Shown here: positions 35,667-45,155 of the stretch, one piece after another | How the letters are laid out: the number at the start of each line of letters is the position of its first letter | How positions within the stretch are numbered: position 1 is the first letter of the stretch | Assembly (NCBI RefSeq): GCF_042676025.1 | Contig: NZ_JBHTJP010000002.1 | Location: 62,001-126,000 of the forward strand | Source of the DNA: Salinimicrobium gaetbulicola | GTDB taxonomy: Bacteria > Bacteroidota > Bacteroidia > Flavobacteriales > Flavobacteriaceae | Reading direction: 5' to 3' | Length of the DNA: 64,000 bases | Program-made: the position numbers and the translations under genes | The notes under the pieces: generated by a model | What the model saw: only the letters and a program-made list of their open reading frames with translations | What the model was told of the DNA's origin: nothing | The model's database searches: none

Positions 35667-36005
35667 ATGAATCATTATGAAACTGTTTTCATCTTGAATC
35701 CCGTTTTATCTGATGACCAGATAAAGGAAACAGTAAAGAAATACGAAGATTTTCTTGTTTCTAAAGGTGCCGAGATGATATCCAAAGAGAACTGGGGGTT
35801 AAAAAAGTTAGCTTACCCAATTCAGCACAAGAAAAGTGGATTTTACCACTTATTCGAGTACAAGGTAGCCGGGGAAGCAATTTCTCCTTTAGAAGTTGAA
35901 TTCCGTAGAGATGAGCGCATGATGCGTTATCTTACTGTGAAACTTGATAAGCACGCGGTTGCATGGGCTGAGAAAAGAAGAAACAGAAACAAAGAAAAAG
36001 CGTAA
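35667..36005 (+). CDS. rpsF: 30S ribosomal protein S6
   Basis: A 112-residue S6 that begins MNHYETVFILNPVLSDDQIK and carries the conserved middle NWGLKKLAYPIQHKKSGFYH. The basic C-terminus EKRRNRNKEKA is short. It pairs with S18 in the platform of the small subunit. First gene of the classical rpsF-rpsR-rplI operon; two bases separate it from rpsR. Confidence 0.98.
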   Translation: MNHYETVFILNPVLSDDQIKETVKKYEDFLVSKGAEMISKENWGLKKLAYPIQHKKSGFYHLFEYKVAGEAISPLEVEFRRDERMMRYLTVKLDKHAVAWAEKRRNRNKEKA

Positions 36006-36007
36006 GT

Positions 36008-36304
36008 ATGTCATCTATAGAACAACAAGCGAAAGGAAAAAAAGACGGGGAGATCAGATATCTTACTCCGTTGAATATCGAGACAAACAAGGCGAAGAAG
36101 TATTGTCGTTTTAAAAGATCAGGTATCAAGTATATTGATTATAAAGATCCTGATTTCTTAATGAGCTTTGTTAATGAACAAGGAAAATTATTGCCTCGTC
36201 GTTTAACAGGTACTTCTTTGAAATATCAGAGAAAAGTGGCTGTAGCCGTGAAACGCGCACGTCATTTAGCATTAATGCCTTATGTTGGCGATTTATTAAA
36301 ATAA
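36008..36304 (+). CDS. rpsR: 30S ribosomal protein S18
   Basis: A 98-residue S18 with the core YCRFKRSGIKYIDYKDPDFL and GKLLPRRLTGTSLKYQRKVA. The first 25 residues form an N-terminal extension usual in this phylum. No zinc-type cysteines occur beyond the single C in KKYCRF. Central gene of the operon. Confidence 0.98.
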   Translation: MSSIEQQAKGKKDGEIRYLTPLNIETNKAKKYCRFKRSGIKYIDYKDPDFLMSFVNEQGKLLPRRLTGTSLKYQRKVAVAVKRARHLALMPYVGDLLK

Positions 36305-36316
36305 AAAGGGGCTATT

Positions 36317-36766
36317 ATGGAATTGATATTAAGAAAAGACGTAGAAAATTTAGGTTTTAAAGATGACGTTGTGACCGTTAAGCCCGGTTACGGAAGAAAC
36401 TTTTTAATACCTCAAGGTGCTGCTGTATTAGCAACCCCTTCTGCCAGAAAAGTTTTGGAAGAAACTTTAAAGCAGCGCGCTTATAAAGAGAAAAAGCAAA
36501 TCGAAGATGCACAAAAGCAGGCTGATAAACTTAATGGACTTGACATTAAGCTTACTGCCAAAGCAGGTGCAGGTGATAAGATTTACGGTTCTGTGACCAG
36601 CCAGGATTTAGCTGATGCTTTAGCTAAAGAAGGTGTTGAGATCGAGAAGAAGTACATCACTATCGCAGGTGGAAACATCAAACGTTTAGGTCAGTATGAT
36701 GCTACCTTGCGTTTTCACCGTGAAGTGATCGTTAACTTCAGCTTTGATGTTGTTGCAGAAGCATAA
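36317..36766 (+). CDS. rplI: 50S ribosomal protein L9
   Basis: A 149-residue L9. The N-terminal rRNA-binding domain starts MELILRKDVENLGFKDDVV and includes VKPGYGRNFLIPQGAAV. A long connecting helix (about 45-75) leads to the C-terminal domain with GAGDKIYGSVTSQDLADAL. Last gene of the operon; GGGGC precedes its ATG and a terminator follows. Confidence 0.98.
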   Translation: MELILRKDVENLGFKDDVVTVKPGYGRNFLIPQGAAVLATPSARKVLEETLKQRAYKEKKQIEDAQKQADKLNGLDIKLTAKAGAGDKIYGSVTSQDLADALAKEGVEIEKKYITIAGGNIKRLGQYDATLRFHREVIVNFSFDVVAEA

Positions 36767-36787
36767 TCACACTTCATAAACATATTA

Positions 36788-36817
36788 AGCCTGCTTCTTT
36801 TGGAGTGGGCTTTTTTT
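36788..36817 (+). terminator. Rho-independent terminator of the rpsF-rpsR-rplI operon
   Basis: AGCCTGCTT and GAGTGGGCT pair with several G-U pairs around CTTTTG and run into TTTTTTT. Confidence 0.72.
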
Positions 36818-36934
36818 ATATTTCTTCGGAAGGATTCCGGTCCTTTCTTGTGCCGCAGCGAGCTTCCGTAGAGATCATTATAAAAGATCTGCCCGGCCGA
36901 TTGGTTTGCGGGTGGATAACCAAAATTGAATAGC

Positions 36935-37408
36935 ATGAAATACGCCCGATTATCTAAAGAACAATTTGAAGAGTTACACGAGGAATTCATCAACTTTTTA
37001 GCGAGCCAGTCCATCACCGGTGACGAATGGGAAGACATAAAGATCAACAAACCTAAGGTAGCCGAAGAAGAACTGGATGTCTTTAGTGACCTTGTTTGGG
37101 AAGGCGTATTGACCCAGGCTCGTTTCCTGGAGCATTTCTCTCCCAACCAGATCTACTTATTCAAGATAACCGAGCTTACCATTAATCTTATCGCTGTAAA
37201 GGTGGAGAATGAAGAGGTTGATATCACTACCCGTGAAGGCTACACCTGGCTGCAGCAAAACCTGATGGACGAAAGGGTATCACTATATACCTCTTCCAAG
37301 GCCATAAGCGAGGACAGGAATAAAGATATCTTCGCGCTCATCCAGCAAGGAGCAGTGATCACCAAAGGGGAATTGTACGAATTCTTTGAAAAGCATCTGG
37401 GGCTGTAG
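36935..37408 (+). CDS. Conserved flavobacterial protein (DUF6495-like)
   Basis: A 157-residue acidic cytoplasmic protein, with no signal or membrane segment. It begins MKYARLSKEQFEELHEEFIN and contains LVWEGVLTQARFLEHFSPNQ and EGYTWLQQNLMDERVSLYTS. It resembles the DUF6495 family found in Flavobacteriia, which has no known function; that name is from memory and should be confirmed. A TTG at 36926 opens the frame; the ATG at 36935 is preferred. The first intergenic repeat array begins right after its stop. Confidence 0.68.
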   Translation: MKYARLSKEQFEELHEEFINFLASQSITGDEWEDIKINKPKVAEEELDVFSDLVWEGVLTQARFLEHFSPNQIYLFKITELTINLIAVKVENEEVDITTREGYTWLQQNLMDERVSLYTSSKAISEDRNKDIFALIQQGAVITKGELYEFFEKHLGL

Positions 37409-38101
37409 GTTCAAGGTTGTGAGGCGTTTTACCTTCATGTTGAATTTATTTCAGCATCATTGTTTTCAAATAAAGAAGACCCTGAAACAAGTTCAGGGTG
37501 ACGGTTTTGATTAAACCTTGAACTCCGAACTCCCGACTTTCGACTAAAGACTCTCGACTGACTATCGTATACGCAATGTCAGGTCGAGTCCTTCGGCTTT
37601 AGCAACTATTTTCGTATATCGTCATGCTGAATTTATTTCAGCACCATTTTGTTTAAATAAAGAAGACCCTGAAACAAGTTCAGGTAACGGTTTTGATTAA
37701 ACCTTGAACTCTGAACTCCCGACTTTCGTCTAATGACTATCGACTCTTAAACTCCTAACTCCAAACTCCCGTCTATAGACTTTCGACTCTCGACTAAAGA
37801 CTAAACAGACTCTCGTCTAACATTAGTCGTCATGCTGAATTTATTTCAACATCATTGTGTTCAAATAAGGAAGACCCTGAAACAAGTTCAGGTAACGGTT
37901 TTGATTAAACCTTGAACTCCGAACTTCCGACTCTCGCCTAACATTAGTCGTCATGCTGAATTTATTTCAGCATCATTGTGTTCAAATAAAGAAGACCCTG
38001 AAACAAGTTCAGGGTGACGATTTTGATTAGACCTTGAACTCCAAACTCCGAACTCCAAACTCCAAACTATCGGCTCCCGTCTAACGACTTTCGACTAAAA
38101 C
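37409..38101. repeat. Intergenic repeat array A: four 70-bp hairpin elements
   Basis: No gene here. Four copies of a 70-bp element lie at 37435-37503, 37620-37689, 37828-37897 and 37949-38019. Each complete copy starts CGTCATGCTGAA and ends GTGACG or TAACG. Inside are two hairpins: ATGCTGAA-TTTA-TTCAGCAT and CCCTGAA-ACAAG-TTCAGGG. The outer ends CGTCA/TGACG can pair, giving a three-way junction. Irregular spacing (185, 208, 121 bases). The spacers consist of low-complexity runs of ACTCCCGACTTTCGACT type and of AACTCCGAACTCC microrepeats. Confidence 0.9.
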
Positions 38102-39340
38102 CTACTCGTACCTCAAAGACTCAATAGGATCCTGTTTGGCGGCTTTTGCGGCTGGGTAACTTCCTGCCAATATCGCTACAACAATAGTAATGGCCGTGGC
38201 CCAGAGGATAGCGACCCATGGCGTGGTGAAATCAAATCCGGCGGCTGAGGATACGGCGAAACCTATCAGGATCCCCAGGATTATTCCGAAGAGCCCTCCT
38301 AATTGCCCGATGATCAAGGTTTCCATGAAAAATTGCGTGGCGATCGTGTTCTTTTTGGCGCCCAAAGCCTTTCTCACCCCAATTTCACGGGTACGTTCAC
38401 TCACCGAAACCAGCATGATGTTCATTAAAGCGATGGAAGACCCAAAAATGGTAATGATAGAGATCACCCAGGCAGCCATGTTCAAATATTTGGTGATAGA
38501 AAAGATCCGGTTGATAAGGTCATCACTTTTTGCGATCCCGAAGTTGTTTTCTTCTACGGGGCTCAGTCCGCGAATATTCCGGAAAGTGATGATGGCTTCA
38601 TCCTGTGCGCCCTCTAAAAGTTGTTTATCGTCTACTTTTACGCTGATGTTGTAATTGATATTTGGCGCCGTGTAAATAGATCTGGCGATCTGTATGGGTA
38701 CAAGTACTCGCAGATCCTGGTTATTTCCGAAGGTGGAGCCTTTTGATTCCAGTACCCCTACGATCCTGAATTTCACCCCGCGAATGGAAATGGTCTTTTC
38801 GAGGGGATCCAGGTCCTTGAACAATCCGTTTTTAAAGTCAGATCCAATAATTGCGACGTGGTTATTGTTTTCCACATCAAAAATATTCAGGTCCCTGCCT
38901 TTCTCCACACTTAAACCCGAGTTGGTGATAAAATTCTCATTGATTCCCAGTATAGTTACTTCAGGATCTGTTTTTTCATTTTCATATTTTACCTCGGCAT
39001 TACGCGTTCCCGTAAAAGAGATGGAGGTCTGCGTTTGTGGGAATTCATACTTGTCCTTGAATTCCTTCACCTCGCGGTAACCCAGGATAGGATTGACCTT
39101 TTCCCGCTCCCCGCCATTTACCCGTATTCCCGACTCATAACGTTGCAGGTTGAAGGTATTGGCACCCATAGAAGCAAAATCACTACTGATGGTATTTTCA
39201 AGGGCAGCTACGGCACTCAGGATCCCTACAAGGGCGGTGATCCCAATAGCGATGATCATAACGGTAAGGATCGTCCTTAAAAGCTGACTTTTGATGGAGT
39301 AAAAAGCGATCCTGATGTTCTCTTTAAAAAGTGGAAACAT
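38102..39340 (-). CDS. MacB-type ABC transporter permease
   Basis: A 412-residue FtsX/MacB-family permease. It has an N-terminal transmembrane helix (about 20-45), a large periplasmic MacB-PCD domain (about 50-255), and three C-terminal helices (about 288-312, 335-365, 375-400). Typical motifs are RTILTVMIIAIGITALVGIL, MLVSVSERTREIGVRKALGA and the final PAAKAAKQDPIESLRYE. No ATPase gene is adjacent, so its partner lies elsewhere. The frame opens at a TTG at 39370, but the ATG at 39340 (MFPLFKENIRIAF) is the normal family start. It lies between the two repeat arrays. Confidence 0.9.
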   Translation of the reverse strand: MFPLFKENIRIAFYSIKSQLLRTILTVMIIAIGITALVGILSAVAALENTISSDFASMGANTFNLQRYESGIRVNGGEREKVNPILGYREVKEFKDKYEFPQTQTSISFTGTRNAEVKYENEKTDPEVTILGINENFITNSGLSVEKGRDLNIFDVENNNHVAIIGSDFKNGLFKDLDPLEKTISIRGVKFRIVGVLESKGSTFGNNQDLRVLVPIQIARSIYTAPNINYNISVKVDDKQLLEGAQDEAIITFRNIRGLSPVEENNFGIAKSDDLINRIFSITKYLNMAAWVISIITIFGSSIALMNIMLVSVSERTREIGVRKALGAKKNTIATQFFMETLIIGQLGGLFGIILGILIGFAVSSAAGFDFTTPWVAILWATAITIVVAILAGSYPAAKAAKQDPIESLRYE

Positions 39341-39491
39341 GCGAGGTTTTTGTTTAGCAATTAGACGCAAGTAAACTAAAGTTGTTACAGGAAGATTTAC
39401 CGATTATAAGTTCTTCGGAAGACCTGCCCGAAAATAAGGGACTCATTCTTTTATTTTTTCAGATATTTGCGGTTCAGGAAAAATACTAAAA

Positions 39492-40862
39492 ATGGCACAG
39501 AAACCCTCTATTCCTAAAGGCACCCGGGATTTTTCCCCTGCCGAAGTAGCGAAAAGGAATTATATCATACAGAACATCAGGGACCAATTTCAAAAATTCG
39601 GGTTTCAACCTATTGAGACCCCCAGTTTTGAGAACAGTGATACTTTGATGGGGAAATATGGGGAAGAGGGCGACCGGCTTATCTTCAAAATATTAAATTC
39701 GGGAGACTTTCTGAAAAAGGCAGATCAGCAGGCGTATGAGGCTAAAGACAGTCTGAAGATCACTTCTTCTATTAGCGAAAAAGCCTTGCGGTACGACCTT
39801 ACGGTGCCTTTCGCGCGTTACGTGGTGCAACACCGCAACGAACTGGAATTTCCGTTCAAGCGCTACCAGATCCAGCCGGTATGGCGGGCAGACAGGCCTC
39901 AAAAAGGGCGTTTCAGAGAGTTCTTTCAGTGTGATGCAGATGTTGTGGGAAGCACCAGCCTGTGGCAGGAAGTGGAATTTGTTCAGTTGTATGATGCCGT
40001 GTTTACGGCTCTAGGACTAAAAGGTGTGACCATTAAGATCAATAACCGGAAAGTACTTTCTGGTTTTGCCGAAGTGATCGGGGAGTCAGATAAGCTTATC
40101 GATTTTACTGTCGCGCTTGACAAGCTGGACAAGATAGGCGAGGATGGGGTGAAAAAGGAAATGCAGGAAAAGGGAATTTCTTCGGAAGCTATCCAGAAGA
40201 TCCAGCGCGTGTTCGACCTGAAAGGGAATTTTGCTGAAAAGATAGAAGTTTTAAAAGATATTCTTTCCACTTCCGAAGTAGGAAAGAGGGGGATCGAAGA
40301 ACTGGAATTCATTAACAATGCGGTTGAGGAACTTGGCCTGGAAACAGCCGGTCTTGACCTGGATGTGACCCTTGCCCGCGGACTTAACTATTACACGGGC
40401 GCTATCTATGAAGTGGCTGCTCCAGAAGGGGTTCAGATGGGATCTATTGGTGGCGGTGGTCGCTATGACGACCTTACCGGCATCTTTGGAATGAAGGACG
40501 TGAGTGGAGTAGGGATCTCCTTCGGGTTGGATCGTATCTATCTTGTATTGGAAGAACTGGATCTTTTCCCGGAAACTGTTTCTAAAAATATCGAGGTTCT
40601 GTTCATCAACTTCGGAGAAAAGGAAAGCCTGTACTGCCTGAAAGCGGTAAAAGCACTTCGCAAAGCGGGAGTTGCTGCGGAGCTGTACCCTGATGAAGCA
40701 AAGATGAAAAAGCAGATGACCCATGCCAATCGCAGGGATATTCCATTCGTGGTCATGGCCGGTAAAGAAGAAATGGATTTCCAGAAGTTCACTCTTAAAA
40801 ACATGCGCTCCGGCGATCAGTTTACAGTTTCACAGCAAGAGTTGGTTGAGAAGTTGAAGTAG
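39492..40862 (+). CDS. hisS: Histidine--tRNA ligase
   Basis: A 456-residue class II aminoacyl-tRNA synthetase. It starts KPSIPKGTRDFSPAEVAKRN, holds motif 2 in the region YQIQPVWRADRPQKGRFREF, the histidine signatures LARGLNYYTGAIYEV and GSIGGGGRYDDL, and a C-terminal anticodon domain (about 360-456). RYDLTVPFARYV is also present. The gene is intact and single. Repeat array B starts about 40 bases after its stop. Confidence 0.97.
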   Translation: MAQKPSIPKGTRDFSPAEVAKRNYIIQNIRDQFQKFGFQPIETPSFENSDTLMGKYGEEGDRLIFKILNSGDFLKKADQQAYEAKDSLKITSSISEKALRYDLTVPFARYVVQHRNELEFPFKRYQIQPVWRADRPQKGRFREFFQCDADVVGSTSLWQEVEFVQLYDAVFTALGLKGVTIKINNRKVLSGFAEVIGESDKLIDFTVALDKLDKIGEDGVKKEMQEKGISSEAIQKIQRVFDLKGNFAEKIEVLKDILSTSEVGKRGIEELEFINNAVEELGLETAGLDLDVTLARGLNYYTGAIYEVAAPEGVQMGSIGGGGRYDDLTGIFGMKDVSGVGISFGLDRIYLVLEELDLFPETVSKNIEVLFINFGEKESLYCLKAVKALRKAGVAAELYPDEAKMKKQMTHANRRDIPFVVMAGKEEMDFQKFTLKNMRSGDQFTVSQQELVEKLK

Positions 40863-41709
40863 GATCGGTTCTCGGTTCTCAGTTTATGGGTTTTCCGCAT
40901 CAGAACGTCATGCTGAATTTACTTCGGCATCTTTTGCGCTAAAGAAAGAGACCCTGAAACAAGTTAAGGGTGACGGATTGAAATTAGATGGAACTCTGAA
41001 TTCTCGACTCCCGACTTTCGACCACAGTCTCCCTAAGAACGTCATGCTGAATTTATTTCGGCATCTTTTGTGCCAAAGAAAGAGACCCTGAAACAAGTTC
41101 AGGGTGACGGTTTGAAATTAGATGGAACTCTGAACTTTCGACTCCCGACTTTCGACCATAATCTCCCTTAAAACGTCATGCTGAATTTATTTCAGCATCT
41201 TTTAGTTCAAATAAAGAATACCCTGAAACAAGTAAAGGGCGGCGGTTTGAAATTAGATTGAACTCTGAATTCTCGACTCCCGACTTTCGACAACAGTCTC
41301 CCTAAGAACGTCATGCTGAATTTATTTCGGCATCTATTTGTGCTGGAGAAAGAGACCCTGAAACAAGTAAAGGGCGTCGGTTTGAAATTAGATGGAACTC
41401 TGAACTTTCGACTCCTGACTTTCGACCACAGTCTTCCTAAGAACGTCATGCTGAATTTATTTCGGCATCTTTTAGTTCAGATAAAGAATACCCTGAAACA
41501 AGTTCAGGGTGACGGACTGAAATTAGATGGAACTCTGAATTCTCGACTCCCGACTTTCGACAACAGTCTCCCTGAGAACGTCATGCTGAATTTATTTCAG
41601 CATCTTTTAGTTCAAATAAAGAATACCCTGAAACAAGTTCAGGGTGACGGTTTGAAATTAGATGGAACTCTGAACTCTGACCTCCGAACTTTCGACTAAA
41701 GACTCTCGT
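40863..41709. repeat. Intergenic repeat array B: six copies with a 134-135 bp period
   Basis: No gene. Six copies of the same 70-bp element as array A start at 40906, 41040, 41174, 41309, 41444 and 41579, with spacings 134, 134, 135, 135, 135. The 64-base spacers are also conserved (GAAATTAGATGGAACTCTGAA, then TCTCGACTCCCGACTTTCGAC), so the whole 135-bp unit is tandemly amplified. Some copies read TTCGGCAT instead of TTCAGCAT, which keeps hairpin 1 paired as U-G. Other copies break hairpin 2 (GTAAAGGG, GTTAAGGG). Because 135 is divisible by three, spurious repeat proteins appear here in several frames. Confidence 0.92.
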
Positions 41710-42654
41710 CTACCTACTGACCAGGTCTAATTTCTCCATTTCCTCTCCCGAAAGTTTTAAATTCACGGCCTCGTCAAAAGCTTTCAGGTGACTGCTTTTT
41801 GTGGCGCTGGCAATGGGTGCGGTGATACCGGGACGGTTCATGATCCAGGACAGGGCAACAGCCGCGTTGGAAACCCCGTGGGCTTTTGAGATCTCATCCA
41901 GTTTCTGGAGAATGGCCAATCCCTTATCGTTGAAATACTTTTTCACAATGTCCTTCCGGTCGCCCTTAATGTCTTCTTCCTTACGGTATTTCCCGGTAAG
42001 GAATCCACTTGCGAGGGAGAAATAGGAAGTAACCCCCATTTCATATTCCTTGGCGATCTCCCAGTAGCCATCCTCGAACTTTTTCCTTTCCATCAGGCTG
42101 TATTCGGGCTGCAGGACACTGTATTTTGGCAGCCCGTGTTCTTCGGAAGCGGCCAGTGACTCCCGAACCCTGTCCGGAGAAAGATTGGAGGCGCCTATGT
42201 AGCGGACTTTCCCTTCCTTGATCAATTGTTGATAGGCCTCCAGCGTTTCCTCTACAGGAGTGGCCTCATTGTCCCAATGTGTAAAGTAAAGGTCTATATG
42301 GTCTGTCTGAAGGCGTCTGAGGGAATCTTCAGCAGCCTTTAAAATGTAATTTTTAGAAACATCCCTGCTTTCCTTGCCGGGATTGGAACCAACCTTGGTC
42401 GCGAGGATTATCTTATCGCGGTTTCCGCGTTCTTTCATCCATTTTCCAATAATGGTTTCAGATTCCCCGCCTTTATTTCCCGGCGCCCAGTGAGAATAGG
42501 AGTCCGCTGTGTCTATGGTGGTGAAGCCTTTAGCTGTGACCTCGTCCAGCATATCAAAAGATTCCTTTTCAGTAAGAGTCCATCCAAAGACATTTCCGCC
42601 GAAGATGATCGGGGAGATATGAAGGTCGGTGTTGCCGAGTTGTTTGGTTTTCAT
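41710..42654 (-). CDS. Aldo/keto reductase
   Basis: A 314-residue NADPH-dependent oxidoreductase with a TIM-barrel fold. The catalytic tetrad is intact: D48 and Y53 (DTADSYSHW), K87 (ILATKVGS) and H126 (YFTHWDN). The cofactor-binding C-terminus has ITAPIASATKSSHL. The sequence resembles the general YajO/IolS-like group; the substrate is unknown. It is on the opposite strand to hisS and its stop directly abuts repeat array B. Confidence 0.9.
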   Translation of the reverse strand: MKTKQLGNTDLHISPIIFGGNVFGWTLTEKESFDMLDEVTAKGFTTIDTADSYSHWAPGNKGGESETIIGKWMKERGNRDKIILATKVGSNPGKESRDVSKNYILKAAEDSLRRLQTDHIDLYFTHWDNEATPVEETLEAYQQLIKEGKVRYIGASNLSPDRVRESLAASEEHGLPKYSVLQPEYSLMERKKFEDGYWEIAKEYEMGVTSYFSLASGFLTGKYRKEEDIKGDRKDIVKKYFNDKGLAILQKLDEISKAHGVSNAAVALSWIMNRPGITAPIASATKSSHLKAFDEAVNLKLSGEEMEKLDLVSR

Positions 42655-42801
42655 AGGAAGTTATTTTCCTAAAAAGATAGGAAGGATCTTCTGAAACTGA
42701 AAATTTATTTAACTTTACCACTATCAAATCTTTAAGGTTCAAGAAAAATTGCCCCTACCACTTCTTCTTGTAGTAACATTTACCGTTAGTTAATACATTA
42801 C

Positions 42802-44949
42802 ATGAAAAATTCAGCCCTCCTTATTTTCATGGTCATAGGTATGTATGCTCATGCTCAGAAGACCTACGAATACCCAGATGCACCCAAAGAATCAGTTTTC
42901 GACACATATTTTGAAGAAACCGTGCCAGATCCATATCAATGGATGGAAAACCCTGCAGATCCCCGGCTGAAATCCTGGCTTGCCGAGCAGGAAAAGCTTA
43001 CTCATAAACAAACCAAGCGACAAACTCATATTTGGGATCTAAGAGCCCAGATCTATGCCATGTTTCGTGGGGTGAGAAGAGAAAAGACCGATGATTTCGT
43101 GGAGCGGGATCCCAAGCTTCAAAACAAATATGATTTCAAGAACAAGTGGAATAATAATTCTTTAGAGCTACTTTATAAGCCAAAGGATAAAAAGAACTAT
43201 AAAAGACTTTTTAGGGCCAAAGATCTTCTGGAAAATAAGAATGATCATTTGCAGATCGAAAAAGTTGTAAATGAAGAGGAGAATCTGGTTGCGATTGCTG
43301 TTTCTGTTAATGGGAGTGATTGGGCTACCGGATATGTTTTTGACCTGGTAACAGGAGCTCAAATTCCCTTTAAGTTAGAAAATATCAGAGGAGCAGGTTT
43401 TTCATGGCATGGAAGAGACCTGTATTATGATGCATACGAGAGACCCGAAACAGGGCGGGAGTTGCTTGATAAGGCAAAGGGCCAAAAATTATACAGGCTT
43501 TCTATTGCAGATTCCTCGTCACATCCTGTAGCTCTCTATAGGAATCCTGATACCACAGGGACAAACAGGTTTAGCTTTGATATAATCGATGACAGACTGG
43601 TATTAAATCATTATTTAAAATCGAATGGCACGTGGTATAGAGCAATTTCGGTTGCAGATCTCAAGAAAGAATATTTCCAGCCGCAAAGATTCCTCGTCTT
43701 TCCATCAGAAGAGGGAACTGAATTGAAAATCACTCACATAAAGAACGATTCTGTATTCCTGCGAACAAATATAGGTGCTCCTCATGGTAAAGTTTTGCTA
43801 GCCAACGTAAACCGCCCTAATCAGCTCAGTGAATTCATTCCTGAATATGATATCGATTTACAGTATATGAATAAATTGGGTAAGGATAAACTGGCTTGTG
43901 TTTATTTAAAGGAAGGACAGAATATTGCCCTGATTTTTAATTTAAAAGGAGAGCTTTTAAAAAAGATAGATTTTCCGAAAGGAAAAAAACTGAATCATTT
44001 TTATGAAGAATCTGATGAGGCCGAATTCACAAGTTTCAGTATAAGTTCTTTCTTCCATCCCCTCACATGGTACCAGATTTCATTGGATGATCTTGAATTC
44101 AAAGCGACTGAATCTCTAACGGTTCCTTATAATATTGAGGACCTGGAAACCAGGTATGTTACTTATACCTCAAAGGACGGGGAAGAAATACCTATGTATA
44201 TTACATGTGGAAAAGAGACGGTTTTAGACGGTAACAATCCGGTGCTTATGTATGGTTATGGAGGATATGGAGTTACTGTAGAGCCATTCTTTTCGCAGTC
44301 TACCGGACTTTTATTGGCACACGGCGGTATTCTTGCTGTTCCAAATATTAGAGGTGGAGGTGCTAAAGGAGATGCCTGGGCTCTTGAGGGGAGAAGACTG
44401 AAAAAGCAAAACGCCATAGACGATTTTATTGCAGCCGGAGAATATCTTATTGATAATAAGTATACCAATCCTGGAAAGTTAGTAATAACCGGGGGATCCC
44501 ATGGTGCTATGTTGGTTAGTGCGGCCTCAACTCAACGTCCTGAACTTTTTAAAGCTGTGATTGCTGAAGCTGGTCCTTATGATATGTTGCGTTTTAATAA
44601 GTTTACCGTTGGAGCTGTGAATACTAATCTACGTGAATTCGGAGATCCGACGATTCGGGAGGATTATAATATTTTAAAATCTTACTCTCCTCTACACAGC
44701 CTTCAAAAAGATAAAAAGTATCCGAATATGTTATTGATCACGGGGGATTCAGACGATCGCGTGCCGCCACATCATTCCTATAAATTTTTGGCTCAAATCC
44801 AGGAATTCGGCGATCCTGCAGGATTATATCACATGTACCTAACCCCTGGCTCGGGTCATGGTGGGGCTTTAACCCCGGAAGATGCCGTAGAGAAATTGTT
44901 ATTTGAATACTACTTCCTGTTTGATCAGTTGGATATAAGATTTTATTAG
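42802..44949 (+). CDS. Exported prolyl oligopeptidase family serine peptidase (S9A)
   Basis: A 715-residue peptidase with a signal peptide (about 1-18, ending AHAQ). The N-terminal seven-bladed propeller (about 80-420) is followed by the alpha/beta-hydrolase domain (about 440-710). The catalytic serine is S566 in GGSHGAML (the usual sequence is GGSNGG), the acid lies in ITGDSDDRVPPHHS, and the histidine in GSGHGG. YGYGGYGV precedes the oxyanion region. Such enzymes cut short proline-containing peptides. The N-terminal motif DPYQWMENPADPRLKSWL is typical of S9A. Confidence 0.92.
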   Translation: MKNSALLIFMVIGMYAHAQKTYEYPDAPKESVFDTYFEETVPDPYQWMENPADPRLKSWLAEQEKLTHKQTKRQTHIWDLRAQIYAMFRGVRREKTDDFVERDPKLQNKYDFKNKWNNNSLELLYKPKDKKNYKRLFRAKDLLENKNDHLQIEKVVNEEENLVAIAVSVNGSDWATGYVFDLVTGAQIPFKLENIRGAGFSWHGRDLYYDAYERPETGRELLDKAKGQKLYRLSIADSSSHPVALYRNPDTTGTNRFSFDIIDDRLVLNHYLKSNGTWYRAISVADLKKEYFQPQRFLVFPSEEGTELKITHIKNDSVFLRTNIGAPHGKVLLANVNRPNQLSEFIPEYDIDLQYMNKLGKDKLACVYLKEGQNIALIFNLKGELLKKIDFPKGKKLNHFYEESDEAEFTSFSISSFFHPLTWYQISLDDLEFKATESLTVPYNIEDLETRYVTYTSKDGEEIPMYITCGKETVLDGNNPVLMYGYGGYGVTVEPFFSQSTGLLLAHGGILAVPNIRGGGAKGDAWALEGRRLKKQNAIDDFIAAGEYLIDNKYTNPGKLVITGGSHGAMLVSAASTQRPELFKAVIAEAGPYDMLRFNKFTVGAVNTNLREFGDPTIREDYNILKSYSPLHSLQKDKKYPNMLLITGDSDDRVPPHHSYKFLAQIQEFGDPAGLYHMYLTPGSGHGGALTPEDAVEKLLFEYYFLFDQLDIRFY

Positions 44950-45017
44950 GTTCCCTGACAATTTATAGGAAGAAATTACCGGTCGCCCGGTAATATCCTG
45001 ATCATTAGTGATAAAAA

Positions 45018-45052
45018 ATAGCTTTCTGCAAAGCTATATTGTTGATTATTAG
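45018..45052 (+). terminator. Candidate terminator after the S9A peptidase
   Basis: ATAGCTTT-CTGC-AAAGCTAT is a perfect 8-bp stem (45018-45037) followed by a T-rich but broken tract. A second perfect hairpin ATTACCGG-TCGC-CCGGTAAT lies just upstream at 44975-44994, without a T tract. Confidence 0.45.
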
Positions 45053-45155
45053 TATCTTAGAGGGTGTAACTTATTTGAACTGATAGTACCTACCTATTTG
45101 GACCGGTTATTTGTTCCCAAGCCGGTATATGTCGTTGAACGAAAATGGAGAAGAG

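Noticed and set aside
40906..41649. CRISPR array
   Set aside because: Repeats are 70 bases, palindromic and degenerate, the intervening sequences are themselves conserved, and no cas genes are nearby.
41207..41699. Open frames of 80 and 128 residues with repeats such as MLNLFRHL and KQVQGDGLKLDGTL
   Set aside because: They are translations of the tandem repeat array; the 135-bp period is divisible by three and gives artificial repeat proteins in both strands.
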